Assembly (NCBI GenBank): GCA_013399115.1
Contig: VXAA01003378.1
Location: 102,594 to 166,593 of the forward strand
Length of the DNA: 64,000 nt
Source: Anseranas semipalmata
Lineage: Eukaryota; Chordata; Aves; Anseriformes; Anseranatidae
Direction of reading: 5' to 3'
Part shown: positions 22,460 to 36,074 of the stretch, in pieces
How positions within the stretch are numbered: the stretch's first letter is position 1
Layout: each line of letters begins with the position of its first letter
The notes under the pieces: generated by a model
What the model saw: the letters and a program-made list of their open reading frames with translations, nothing else
Database searches by the model: none
Told to the model about the DNA's origin: nothing
Program-made: the position numbers and the translations under genes

Positions 22460-25400
22460 ACAGCCTTTTATATGCTTTTTGACAGGAGATGTTTTACCGT
22501 TCTATGTGAAAACAAAACAAAACCACTAGCTTTTCTAGGGGGTTGGACTTTTGTTCTCTCTCTCTGTAGGAGTATTTTCATGTAACAGAAACTAATAAAA
22601 CAATTGCAGGTCTAGATACCTACTTCTAAAAAAAGTAAATGTAAGCTATCTTCAGATTTTTCTGCCACTTTTCTTCTATGTTTTGGCTAGTGTATTTGTA
22701 GGAACGATAGAATATACTATATAAAGAGATGTGTTTATATAATTAAAAAGCTCTGATGACACAGGGAGATTACTTTCATCAGCAGTGTACCTGTAGGAGC
22801 TGAGTTGCCTTTTGAAGGCTGAAAATCTCTAGTTAGAAACTTAAGAGGAAAAAAAGAGAGAGAAAAAAAGAAATATCTCATTTCAACCTTTACTCAGAGA
22901 AGAAATAAAACAAAATGTCTACAGTAGCTTAAGAAACTAATTCAGAAACTAATTCATAATACAGAAACCTTACTAAGAATCTGATTCTAAAGACATCTTA
23001 TTCTCTTATTTTATATTCTAATGTTGTTGGATAGACATTTTAAGGGTAAGACTGGCGTCTTTGTTGTTTGAAGTGAATGGCATTTGAAAAAACTCAAAAA
23101 GACTAAAAACCTAACGAGTTCATTTAAGGGAGGGATAGGAAATTTTGTTTTAAATAACAGGAAGGCAATTAAACAAGTGATTACAGAACTTAAAGTGTCA
23201 TAGCACAAATCCAAAGAAGTCAAAATCGTGGAAAAGAGCAGTAATAATAATAAGGGGCAAAATTGAACTAGAAAGATTTATACATAATTCAGTTCTCTAA
23301 AAAAAAATTCAGTTCATAAATGTTCTTAGATAATTTATAGTATTTCATTTTAAACTTCTGATACGGTTAGAAAAAAGTAGAACAAAAAATTCTTTCCTTG
23401 GCAGTGTTTGATTTTGGAATTGCCAAATTGTATAGATGTTCTTAGCCTGTATAGATGCAGTCTTCGTATGATGCTCTTGATTCTATGATTCTTTCTGTAT
23501 ATGTACAATTACATGCTGAGGATTGAAATTCAGTATTTCATTATTGTGGTAGGAACTTCACATATACACAAAGATGTTATCTACCAAAAAATAAAAACAT
23601 AACTTAGACTACCAATACTGTCACAAGTCTCTGATTCCTTCTAGTGTCAATATGTTTCACAATAGTATTCCAATCCCAGCTAGACTTTCTATGTGCACAT
23701 CTAATATAAATTATGTCAATGTAAATGCATCAATATAAAATGCATCAATATAAAATATCTTATGGCTGTTATGGGTTAGGCATTCTGTTAACTCAGATAA
23801 TACTGAAAGACATTATGCTCCTACAGTTACTACGAAGTTCTTCAGCCCTTGCTTATTTTTAAAATAAGTTACTCTCAAATTAATCTTGAATTTCAAAGCT
23901 CAAAGGATACATCTGTGTCATGAGACTATTGACCATATATCTGTGATCAGTGGCATGTTTTCCAAAAACTTTGGTGGAAGATTTATTAGCCCATTAGTGG
24001 AAAGACCTTCTTTCTTTCCTCAGAAAGATAAAGGAAGTATACATCATTGTGTATAGTTAACACCTTACTTCTGAAAGACTGGAAGTACAAAAAATAGTAA
24101 TATTCCATATGCAGAGTGACAATATTAAACAGAAAAATGAGTATATGCAAAAGCAGTTTTATTTAGTAATTTGTGGTATGCATATGTTGGACTTCAATGA
24201 AAAACTGTGTTGTTGTTGTTTTGTTTTTAAATGGAAACTTCATAAAGCAGTGACAGGAGGCTGGGTTTGATGAGATTACATTTCTGTTCCTGAGTTTGCC
24301 ACTGATTACTGCATGGTTTTAAAATATAAGATGTGAATTTATAAACTTCAACTATAAAGAAAAAAAAAGCTTCATACATTTTCTGGAAATGCATTATTCT
24401 CTGAAGTATTTTTTGAATTTGATACCCACATACTGTGTTCATTTCTTTGAACTCATCCATTGCAGTGAGTTTAAAACTAGATTATAAATCATTAACTTTC
24501 ACATCAAGCAGTCAATTCTCAGGATTTCTGAGCATTAGGGAAGATTCTCACTTGCCTAAGGGTGTCATTTAAGGAAACTTTTAGAAGGCTGAGAACCATG
24601 CTATAGAGAAGAGATTGATACAAACTTAACAAACCCAAGCATCACTGCAGAATTCAACTTTTAACCATTTATGGAAAAAGCTATACATGCCTCCAGTTGT
24701 TGACCCAAATGATAGAAAGTTACAATACATTATTCATTGTGCTTAAAGTTACTTTACGTAATCCCCTTTTTACAGTGAATACTTTTTGTTTGTCTGAAAA
24801 AGGCTAGGGATTGGGTAGTGGAAAAAAAAAGCCAGATCTTCTAATTATTTCTTTGATAATTAGACTGCTGACTTAATTTTCCTAGTAGGATTTCTTTGCA
24901 TTTAGGTTAGAATATGTGCCAGTCAATTCAAAATTACTGTTTTTTTAGAAGGAGAAAGTTTAATAAAACAAAATCTAATAATATTTGTATTTGTGTGTAT
25001 TATAACTCAATAAGTCCTCGGGAAGAATGCTATCTCTAACAGAATTGATAATAAAATAAATGAAAAATAAGATAAATTAAAACTCTGTAATAAATTGAAT
25101 CAACTCCTTTTCATACTGAGATTGCAAATTTTCATTCATATTTTGGATATGATTTTTTTGATGTAGTAAACTGAGAAAAATGGTTTACTGAGAACTCCCT
25201 GGAAGCTAGTCTAGAAGAATGAGGCTGATAGAAAATCTAAAGAGCCCTGACAATTTAATGTAAACTGTAGTCACTGTTTACTTTGCTGTGGAGGTCTACA
25301 GCTCATTCTTTTTGAATGCACTGTGAATGTCCGTAGTTCTGCAATTTGATTGATCCAAACTACTACCAGGGCAACATAACCTAGTAGAAGGTGAATATTG

Positions 25401-27612
25401 TGCTTGTGCCCTCTCTACTTAGAGAAGCAGCTAGAAAGTCTTGTTCATTAATTTAATGTAAACAAAGTATCTCTCTTAGAATTGCTACTCCTGGTTTAAC
25501 CAAGCAGTTAGCTTTCATACAAACACTTTTTGATAGACTCTGTACAGGCTTTTATTGTGAAGAAACACAAGGTGCTTTCTGGGTTACTTTTGTTCTTTCT
25601 TTGCTGTCTTTTGGGTGCAAAAGGGTTATTCAGATTAAAGCTATGTTTGTTCTTTGTATGTGAAGAACTCAGAATCTAAACTATTAACTTCTAATAATTT
25701 CTAAGAACATGTACTGTGAGACAGTGAAGCCAGTCACGGGAGACTAAAGATTTTAATAAAAATGCAGCACAGAATTCTCAATAAGGCTTCAGGTGTAAAG
25801 GAACTGAGAACTGCATTCTGTAGCAGAGGAAATAATAATGATTAAGGTGAGTGTTCAGCTAATAAATAATAAATCAACGAGAGAGTTCATTGGTAGTAAT
25901 ACTATTAAAAAGCAGAATAGAGATACTATCTCTCTGTAAAGTAAGGATTTTACTCAATATGAACAATTTAACACACCTCTGAAGACTTTGCTCCAGCTGA
26001 TCAAAGAGAATTTTACGATCAAAGGTGCTTTTTAGAGATGTAAAGGAGCAGTGAGATAATAACCTTTGCTGTGTGAACATAAACTCAATATGTAATTCAT
26101 GACCCCTAATAGCATAAAATCCTCTGTTGTGGACAAAAAAAAAAAAAAAAAATTTAGTCTAAAACTAACTAGTTCTAAAACTAATCACAGTATGACCACT
26201 ACTGAACAACTAATATTTCAAATGGTCTCCTGGTGAAATGTACCTATAAACAAAGAAGTCATAGACCAGCTAAGATATCCTTTGAAATAAATGAGAATGT
26301 GTCCATCTCCTCTATATAAGGTTACATTTATTTGTGTAATCCAATTCTGAACTGGTAGACTAGATTTAAACCTGCTGTACTCATTCAAAGAAGCTGTATT
26401 ATCACATGACTTGATGCCCTTAATAAAGCACTTCTGAATTCCCCAGTTCCTCTTTCTGACATTCATTACTTGTGCAGTAGGATCATTCACACACACCATT
26501 TTATTGTCAGAGGGGATTAACCCTGCTGTTTTCTGTTCCTAAACGCACTCTGCTTCTGAAGAAACTCCTGACACCCAGACTCTTGGGAGGTGACAGGTGA
26601 TTTCTTGAAGATACGAGGGAGACACACTCTTACTCCTCCTGCAGCCCTTCTCCTGCTCCAATAATAAAAATAAGTACATAAGCAAACAAAATCTCCACCC
26701 TCCTTCCATTTGAAGCCACTTACTTAGTATTTATTACTTGACCGATAATGTTCCATGGTAGTTCTGTCAGGCCTCTTCAAATAATTTATTTTTATTAAAA
26801 AGGTATTAATAACATTTATAACTCCAAGTCAGAACCAATATGAATAAAAAGAGGGCTATTTTCTCAGCTTACATACAGGCAGAACCTTTAGATATTCACA
26901 TCCCTGTATAGATTTTAACTTACACTTGCATACCAACTCTTTGGAACATCATATTTTGAGAAACATATTCCTATTGGCTATCCCCTGAGTTAATTTTGAG
27001 GAGAATTGATCCAGTTAAGAAAATTCAAAAGAACAACTCATGATTGTGTTAAGTGGAAGCTATTAGTAAACAAAAATTGCATAATATTTAATATTTTAAT
27101 TTCAGGACTACTGTAATAATTAACACAAAAATAATCTTTAAGAAATTGTGCTAGCTATATTGACAGAAGGATTTTAGGGATTTTTGTATTTTGATGATTT
27201 AGTATCACACCAGCTAAAAAGGTCAACATCACAAATTACCTGGAAAAAAAAACAAAATATATTCTGATTTACGGAAAGTCACAAAACTTTAATTGCAACT
27301 TAATAATTTAAGAAATTACAGGAAGAGGCTTGGGTCATGGAAAGAAAAGCAGTCTTACACCACTAGTGGTATGTGGAAACACATGCCCCCCATTTTCTCA
27401 GACAGGTAGAGAAGATTTCTTAAAGGAAAGAATGGGTGAAAGACTTCAGCTGTTAGCAATGCTTGGCTGATAAGCCTAACACCTGTGGTGTATTATGAAC
27501 TCAGATCTCCTCTGTTTTCATTTATATAACACATTTATATATCAAAAAGCTGAAGTTAGAAGCCATTACTTTTACTTTCCTTTCTGAAAAAGTGTGTTAA
27601 TCTCTTCTATCT
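22460..27612. other. unassigned AT-rich DNA
   Basis: Contains a two-copy 15-bp duplication (23725-23754) and an A18 tract near 26137-26154. Open frames such as minus 26499-26218 (93 codons) have no splice support or recognised domain. Confidence 0.45.
23725..23754 (+). repeat. 15-bp tandem duplication
   Basis: Two perfect head-to-tail copies of AATGCATCAATATAA, each A-flanked. Too short to be a satellite; a recent local duplication. Confidence 0.85.
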
Positions 27613-27672
27613 ATTTTTTTGTTTTTTTTTTTTGTTTGTTTTTTTTTTGTTTGTTTGTTTGTTTTTATTTGT
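27613..27672 (+). repeat. T-rich / (TTTG)n simple repeat
   Basis: Runs of T interrupted by single G, ending in GTTTGTTTGTTTGTTT. Probably a decayed poly(T) that has become a (TTTG) microsatellite. It could be the A-rich end of an old retroposed element, but no element body is recognisable next to it. Confidence 0.85.
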
Positions 27673-30600
27673 CATACAGGTGTCTTAAGTAATCCATAAT
27701 AAGATATGGGATAATAAGAACAATGTATGCTAACTTGCAGCTAATGTAAAATTACCTGATGGTATAAACAGAGGCAATTTTCATGTTTGTACCTCAATCT
27801 ATTTAAACATTTCTCCTTACATGCATTAGAAAGAAAAGAATAATAATTATGCTGGAAAAAGAAACTGTAATGTAGAGCTTTCCAGCTCCAGGTGAGTTCT
27901 GTAATCACCCTCCTATAGATTCATACCCACTATTTTGTTCACTCTCTTTCCAGACCAATATTTTTTTCATTCATTGTTCCCTTTTGGCACAACTTCAGCA
28001 GGAGGCTGAAGAATGCCTCTGCACTTCTTGGGAGACCTAGGGTGGGAAATGTCTATAAGGCTGTTTCTTAAAGGACACGGCTCAAAGGTGAAAGTTAAGA
28101 CTGAGAGGGGCATTAGATCTTCTCAGACGTTTAACCACTGGTGTATCTTGTTGCCTAAATGTTAAGATACTGTGCAAAAATTGGCCAGTGGCAGATAGCC
28201 TGTAGCGCTGCAGGCTGCATTGTGAAACAAAGAAGCTGGAATTTTGTTTTGTGAGGAATCTTACCCTGCTTCTGTGTTTTGTGCTCTGGAGAAAGCCTGT
28301 TGTACCAGTCAGGAGAATCTGGTTTCCAGATCTTAGTAGGCACTTTGTACATTCTTCAGGCTAGTTTAGTTCAGGCTGCACAACAGTGAATTTTGAAGAC
28401 ATTGAATAGCTGCTAACCAGCAGTTGTTCAAGTTCCATGTTTAGCTACTTAAGCTCTGAGTCCTGTTTGTACGTAGATCAGGGCTATCCTTTCCAGAACC
28501 AGTCTGTAACTTGTGTGATGCTGGATCTGAGTCCTGCTTTGGATTCCAGTCACATCTTTTTTGCTTAGAGCACAGGCAAGCAACAGTGTCAGTAACAAGT
28601 TATAGACTCACTTTCAACAGAGGCTGAGCTGAGTCTGTTCTATTCTGGTGTAGAGACAGCCAGCTTTGAGCAAGGAGAAACTCCTCACATAGCTAGTCAT
28701 GAGTCCTATCTGAGAGCACCAGGTCCAAAAAGAAACGGCACCTGACTGTGTGAAAGTTTTCTCCCTGTTCCCTTGTCAACCTGTTTGACTCTCGGTGGAG
28801 AAGTACTGGAAGTGCTCAAACAACATATACTGGTCTTAGATGAGAGCAGCTGAATGTCTGCTTGGAGGCATTGCTCTTAATTGCCACTTCTCAGCCCAGG
28901 CCAATACTTTGCTGTGTAAGTACCTCTTAATTTGTTCCTATTCCAAGTGAAACAGGTTAGCTTAAGTTAGAGCTCTAAAACAAGTAGAAAAAACACCTGA
29001 CAGCTAGCGTAAGTCACAGTGATGATGTGGCAACTTAGAGCTTTGCTTCTTACAGCCTTGTTCACAGACCATAAAAACCTGAGCTATAAGCTGTTTGTCT
29101 CTACTTCTAAGTGAATGCCTTAATCTCTGGCAACATTACTGAAAGAAAAATGTGAGTGGCTGAAAGACTGACATGGAAGAACCACACACATCAGGAGCGT
29201 AACTAAGAATCTTCATAGCAAAATGTATTGGCTGAATGCTCTTCCGTCCTATACACATTAACAGGTTATCATTCCAAGAGATTTGTTGATTATATGTTTT
29301 TCCTTAATGTTTTAATTTTGTAAGTTCCAGAACTCTATATTTGCCTTTTTTTTTTTTATCACATGCTGGAACAAGTAAGTAAGTTTCCAGGGTCTACTTT
29401 AACCCTATAGAGCAAGTTTTTTCTTTCACCTTTGCCATGTACATCTTAGTTTTTAAGGAAACCTTAAAGAGCTGATTTCTCTACTGAGTTTGAATCTACT
29501 GAAAAAGTGAACAGGAACCATTGCAGATTCTTGAAAAGCTGTGGTAAGTGCACATGAAAATGATCTAGTTGGAAGCTTAAGGAAAAAAAATCTTGCAAAT
29601 TGGTCAGTTGTAAATATCTTTAATGGAAGCTGAGAGAGAGTCAGCTGAGAAATCTAATAACAGAAGAACTTGTGATTTGGTTCTCTCTCCCACTTTCTCA
29701 GTTTTTGCCCTCTCCCTCCTCTACTAAAGTTCATCTTAAAGATGCAATGATGCATTTTTGCAGTAGGTCTGTTTTTGCTTATATTTATACTGAGATACAT
29801 CTCATTGTATCAACTCCATGCATTCTAAATGCAAATATTATAAAACCATCTATCAAGCCAAATTCTCCAAAGACTTGCAGACTGGGATTCAGCCTCATTA
29901 TTTTGATTCCAGAAGAATAAAATTATAAGTATATGGTTGTAAATGAAAAGCAATGATTTTAATTAAACTTAAGGATTAGAAATAGGGCTGAAGGTATTAA
30001 ATAAATTTGAATGTATTACTGAAAAGGCTGCTTGAATTTGGCTCAGTCCATGAATTTGTTCTCAGAGAGATCTTCATACTGTAACTGGCAATAAAAGATT
30101 TGGAGTAGCAATAGTAATAGAGAAGCTGTATATAAAAAACAATATGAAAACACACAGTAGCCATTAGCCAATATGGTGGTTCAGAAGAGCTGACCTGCTT
30201 AAAATTAAAAATATGCAACTGTGACAGTGCTGAGAAGAACACATTTCCATTCAGCTCAAGGCTTAACATTAACATGCAAAGAAGCTGAAGGATGTCTTTT
30301 CAATGCATAAGGATTTATGAAGTAGATGGGAACAATCAAATCCTGGAAATGCTTCAGCTCAAAAAAAATTACAGTGGGAGTGAAATTACTCAAGGGTGTA
30401 TTAGAAGAGTGAGCCTACTGAGTGGGTAGACAAAGGACAGACAAGATTACAGTGGTTGTGGAAGTACCACTGCCACCAAAATAACTATAATTTTATTTTT
30501 ATTGTAAGGAAGCAAGACAAAACTAATATTGTGTTGTGTGTAAGCAGAGGAGGAATAAAGCTGGAAATTGACTGGTTAATTAACCAACAGCTTTGAGTTG

Positions 30601-31302
30601 AGCACCAATTCTGTGTTGATAATACTATTTTTAATTGTACACACATGCTTGATGTTTTATTTGTAACATTTCTTTGATAAACTGACTGTTCATTTCAGTC
30701 CTAGGTGGCTAATTTCAAATGAAATAGAAATTTTGATTTTGGTCAGATACAAGAATTCTTATTGGCTTTGTTTTACTTTTTACTTTTTTTTTCCCCCTCT
30801 GAGCTTGAATAACTAAAAATGTTTTGGCCACTAAGAAGAAAATTAAAAAAAAAAAGGGGATGGGGGAATTCTATAAAGAAAAGAATTCAGAAGAATTCAG
30901 TAATGACTATATCCTAGTTTTTATTTTGACTTTATATATTGTTTTGTTTACCAGAAAGATTCTCCTTTTTTGTTGGGATGATTGTGGATCTCAGTGAACA
31001 TGCTTTTCAGAGTTGCTCAGATTTCTGTTTTATAACAGCAAGTATAACGTACTTTATGTATAAAATATAACATACTTTTATGTGTAAGCCATAAGAAATG
31101 AATACACTATATTTGCTACCGTATTTGCTTTCTGCTGTTACACTGACTGAATCATAAAGTAGCAACACAAAACCACTAGAATACACCTGTTAACAAGGAA
31201 GCCCTGAAATTCAATATCTTCAAATGTTTAATCGAGTGTTAATATGATAGTAGTTAAAACATTGAGCAAATTATTGAATTAAATAATTTTGTTATTCATT
31301 CA
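27673..31302. other. unassigned DNA, 27.9-29.2 kb less AT-rich
   Basis: The stretch around 27.9-29.2 kb is visibly less AT-rich than its flanks and low in homopolymers, yet has no long frame with splice support. A weak 62-nt plus-strand exon shape exists at 27830-27891 (acceptor ATGCATTAG, donor CTCCAG|GTGAGT) with one open frame. Confidence 0.35.
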
Positions 31303-31324
31303 GTTCCTTAAGAACTTAAGGAAC
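31303..31324. repeat. perfect 10-bp inverted repeat with 2-base centre
   Basis: GTTCCTTAAG, AA, CTTAAGGAAC. The arms are perfect. A second small inverted repeat (TCCTGG, TTTAAG, CCAGGA) lies 18 bases on at 31343-31360, and the flanks ATTCAGTTCCT and ATTCAGTTCCT are repeated directly, so the site looks like a local inversion-duplication. Confidence 0.9.
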
Positions 31325-31342
31325 TTAAGTTTCTTATTCAGT

Positions 31343-31360
31343 TCCTGGTTTAAGCCAGGA
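31343..31360. repeat. 6-bp stem inverted repeat
   Basis: TCCTGG, a six-base TTTAAG centre, and CCAGGA. Adjacent to the larger palindrome at 31303-31324. Confidence 0.75.
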
Positions 31361-32365
31361 TAAAAGACAGTGTTTTTTCAAGACAGCAGGAGAAGCAACT
31401 CCTGCAAAAGTGATACAAAAGGTCCTCAATTATATTAAAGGAAGAGACAGACAAAGAAGTCCAATGATACGTTGCACCACGATTCTATTTTAGCACAAAA
31501 AGGGTAAAATTTCACATGGTCAGTTGGAAATCAAGTAATTTAATTTTAAAATATTTACATTCCCAATTGCGTTAGCTTTTTTTTTTTTTGTCTCATTTTT
31601 AGTTCACTTGACTCTTAATCCTGTCTCTATAGGGGGTCTGCCTCTATTCTGAGAAGGAATTTCTCTGGTTGTCTCCAATTTGTAGGTTAGCAATTTCTAC
31701 TAAACATTTTCACATCATCAGTTAAAAATGATTAATTCTAATTCCTGTAACCTTCTAAAAATTTCCTTTTGTGTGGTTACTTTGTTGATAAAAGGGGGCA
31801 TAAGTACTCAAAATATGTTTTTATCCTGATCTCAAAATGTTACCCGAAATTATTCTTATTTGCTGTGGGTGGGAAACACCTGAGGTACATATGTGTTAAC
31901 TCTGACATAAGTGTTGATCTCAATAAATGTGTGCCAAAAATTAAGTACTTGTTCTTGCTGTGAGGCTATGCTGTATATATGTGCGTGTTTGTGCTAACAC
32001 TAACTTGACAGGGGGAAGAGAGAATGCCTTTGTGCTATCCCCATTGTTCAACCTAGTACTGCCCTTCAAAAAGTGTTACGTACTAAATGGACCTTTCAAA
32101 ACTTTCTCAGCTGAGGGAAATACCACTTTTGTAAATAATAAAATAAGCTTAAAATTTATGAAATAAAATATGGAACTGACCTTTAAATGTTCCAAACACC
32201 AGTAGTTCTATGGCATTACAATTTATTTAACCTTTGAGAGAGTGTTCATTTAAGTCACTCCAGCTTTATTTTATTTTATTTTAAGTGTAAGAAAATGAAT
32301 TACGTCACACAAAGGTGCTTTTATTCTTATTGGATAAAGAATTGTATTGCAATTTATATTTTTTA

Positions 32366-32394
32366 ATTCATTCATTTAAAAGACATGAATGAAT
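32366..32394. repeat. perfect 10-bp stem hairpin
   Basis: ATTCATTCAT, a 9-base centre, then ATGAATGAAT. Perfect arms. Confidence 0.85.
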
Positions 32395-35300
32395 CATTTG
32401 GTAAATAGGTCTCATAGTTTTTCTTTAATTTTCTTTAAAGTACTATTTTTAAGACTATTTTAACTATATTTTCTAGGCATTTGCTCCCTTTGCCCTTTAA
32501 GATTCCTGCTCTAACAATGCAGAACTTTGAGAGGCCAAGTGACTCTGCTGTTAGCTCAGTGCTTGCTTTATCCCTTTAATATAAGATTAACCATGTATTT
32601 CAAATGTAAAAGTGCTGCATATCAAAAACTAAAATAACATTTAAATAATAAATAGTAAGAATCACAAGAATAGCGGGCCTATGAGACAATCTGCTGGCTC
32701 CTTTTTCTTCTAGAAAAGCATCTTAATCTCCATTTCAAGAGCAGAGTGTTCAAAATGTCCTGTTCCATGCATAGTATTGAGCTTTTCTTTTGCTGTGTCT
32801 GAGAAAAGTTCCTTCTGAAAAGCCGAGTCTTGTTTATTTACTAGAAGGTTTATAAACTGATGAATGATTTTGGGAAGTGGTTAAAATGGTACTCCTTCAC
32901 TGTCAGCATATCATCCTTCTGAACAAGGACACCTGGACTTTGTTGCTGAGCAGCATAGTAATCGTCCCTCTGGACATTTAGAATTTATACAGTTATTCAG
33001 ATTATTGTACAAATTTTAAAACAGGGAAAAAAAAGTGCTGGTTTTCATGAGTGCAGGAACCAATTCAGGAGAGCCACAGGATGGTGTTATAAGTATTGTG
33101 TTTGTGCAGAAGAATCTGTTTCAGAGCCCTCTAGAAGAGGGACTTAAAGCATCATTAAAAGCATCTAATCTGTAGCAGGCATGTTTTCTGTATCTTTAAC
33201 AGGATTTTGAAACTGATACAGACTATTACCTTTCACATTATAAAAGCCACTGAGAGCCACATAAATTTGGGTCAGAGACATTAAATAGTAAAAACTAGAT
33301 TATGAAAGACAAGAGAGCTCTCAAGGTAAGTCTTGAAGTACTCTTTTGTCATTTCACATGGGTAGTTGGCTCTGAAAGTCATGACATACAGAGCTTCTTG
33401 ACTATCTGATCCTATCCTTCAGCTGTTTTATCAGTCTATGTGCCTGGCCTATTGTTTGACATGATCCATTGAAAACACTGGAGAATTTGAAGCCAGCTGG
33501 GTCAATAGTTTCAGCATGTCTATAAATCCATCTTTTCACAAGCAAAAAAATGTCTGTCTCCAAAACTATCCCTTGTCTTTTTTTGTGGAGACAAAAAATT
33601 GCATATTTCCTTTCAAATGCAGAAAACTGTGAACAGCTTGCTACTATTAAGTTCTGCTTATAGTACACACTTTCCACAAGTATATCACCTAAGTAAAATG
33701 CTTTTAATGAAAATACTAATGCATATTTAATAAATGGGGTTCATAACACAATTTTAGATTTTCAATTTCATTCAATATATATGAAATAACTCTGAAACTT
33801 TTGGCTTTTATCAACTTTACACATTTAAGGAATCAGTTATATACAGTTCACCAGAATATTTTGCTTACCAGGCAGAATTCTACCAAATAAGAAGTATAAT
33901 ACAACTTCATTTGGTTAATAATATGCCTAAGTGACAATATTTTCTGAAAAAAGAAGATATTCTACTAGGTACTCTTACTTTATGAAGCTTTTTTAACTTC
34001 CCATTTTATTATTTCTATTTTTGTCATTAAAAACAAAATAAAACAGTAACCTCAGAACTCTACCCACAATGCAATTCTGGTATGCCAAATGACTTTATAA
34101 TCATAGCACCATTACAGAATGTTATTTTCTTGCTTTGTTAATAAAACTTATGACAACTTGATAACAGAAATTACTTCCTTGTTATTCCTTACTTAATAAT
34201 GAACTAAATTGCTCATAAATTCTAAGCATAAATTATGTTCTTGGATGGATGATACAGCTCTTTCACAGTTTCATACAAAAATGTTTTACATTCTTTGTTT
34301 TTTTTAAAAGAACATGGCTGAAGATCAGGAGGGAAGACTGTCTGTCTATGCTATGAAGTTTTGCTGTGTCATAGGAAATATGTAAGTCTATGAAGGGAGG
34401 AGGGTATTGCTCTTTCTCTGAAAATAACAAAACAGATGTGCTTAAGGAAGTTTCTAGTTGCTCTTCCCCAGCTACCAGTAGAAATCTCTGGGGCTATCTC
34501 ACGTTTATGCAGAAAGCATGACTTTGTTCACTTTTGGTTTAAACTTCACTATCTTATAAATTCATGATTAAGCTTCTAGAGCTTCTCCTTTCAGTAATTT
34601 GATTCATTTTCCCCCTACACTTAACTTTGTGCGGCAGATGTGGTCTCTAAAGGCTTAAGAAAAAAATATGTGGTTAGACCCCTTTTTAGTTCCAGGAAAC
34701 ATTTTAGCACCCACCTGGGTCATCAGAATTCCAGACAAGTTGATTTTTCTCTTATGATTTTATAATATGGCATAACTATTTGACCTTGCTGCTTAAGTGG
34801 CATTTCCAGCTTGAATCTCTTTGTTTCCACTTTCAACTATAAGGTTTGCATCTGTAGGCTGCTGGCACTCATCAGAATTTAAGCATGGTGCACCTGTGTC
34901 ATTAGTTAAGTCTTTCCTGTATGGTCCTCTGCCATATGTCTTTAGGTAAATTTAACTCACACATCGCAGCTGTATTTATCTCTGCTGTGTCTTTGGTGGA
35001 GCTCTTTGGTAAGTACAGATCATTATTCTGATTTTGTCTAAACAGATCAGAAATAGTATGGTAGGTTTTGGCTGTCCTAAAGACACTGATTTGTCCATCT
35101 GATTCTGGACTTGCTGTTGCTCTGGTCTCTTGTCTGTCTCATGCTCGGAGGGTGAGTTTCTTATGGTGGGTCTTCTCCCAGGATGCTAACTTTAAAACTG
35201 TCCCTAACATCATTCTTCAGGCTGTCTAAGGATTTTTATGACTTCAGAAGCTATAACTAGAGGAACCTAAGTTAACCATCTCAGGACTCTGGTTAACTTG

Positions 35301-36066
35301 CCTTTTCTTAAATAGCATGCCAAACTGGTTGATAACTTAAAGCATAAGTTGTGAGTTGGAGCACAGTAACAAAGCTGAATTTTTTGGTGGAACGGATGTT
35401 AAAGAAAATTAAAATAAAGCCAGGGGCTGAGTCTGAGACAAGTAAAAGATGATTTATCTTCCTCTACTATGTTTTCTCATAGGTATTCTCCTCCTCAGGG
35501 TTTAACTTTCTACTCTTGCCCTCTGCATTCGCCTTCTTGCTCAGTTTGTGTCTCATGTCCTGCCCATTTTGCAGGTAGCTGAGAAAGTTGCACCAGCTCC
35601 ATGCATTGAGGGACAGCTCATAGGCAGAAAGCAAGAGCTACTCCTTTCCAGAAGGTTGTATGTAGCTCAAAGTGCACAGCCTCTTTAGTGCTGCCTTTTT
35701 AAATAAAAATACAGCATGTAAAGGACAAATTGGAAATAAATATTTAGAATTCTTATATCAGCTGTCACGTCTACCCATCAAATTGTGCAGGAAGACATTG
35801 TGTGTTTAAAAAAATAGGGAATTTGTGAAGGAGTAAATTTTTTCTCTGCTCATACTGTCAACAGAAAAATTAACTTTCAAATAAGCTCTCAAGGCTTCAG
35901 TTTCTTCCAGTGTAATAGCTGTATCGCAATTTTCAGAGGAGCTATGTCTGTTTGACTAGCTTATCTCAGATGTTTAAAGAGAGGGGAAGCTCACTCTACT
36001 GCAGTAGCTCTAAAGAGATAAAACTCTTAGAATTTCCAAATTAAGAGCAAGTTGTTACTTTTTTGC

Positions 36067-36074
36067 GGGGGGGN
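36067..36074. other. ambiguous base at the end of a G7 run
   Basis: The only N in the window is at 36074, directly after seven G. This is typical of an unresolved homopolymer length or a consensus tie in a draft assembly, not a biological feature. Confidence 0.95.

Noticed and set aside
23440..23492. CR1 3' end suggested by TTGATTCTATGATTCTTT
   Set aside because: Only one and a half octamers and no conserved CR1 sequence before them.
33182..33328. Exon between CTGTATCTTTAACAG and CTCAAG|GTAAGT on the plus strand
   Set aside because: Strong splice sites but stops in all frames, so it could be at most a non-coding exon; no other support.
34946..35011. 66-nt plus-strand exon with a hydrophobic reading
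   Set aside because: Short, open in two frames, moderate acceptor; no neighbouring exon fits.
35044..35150. Plus-strand exon between GTCTAAACAG and CGGAGG|GTGAGT
   Set aside because: Good sites, but all three frames contain stops.
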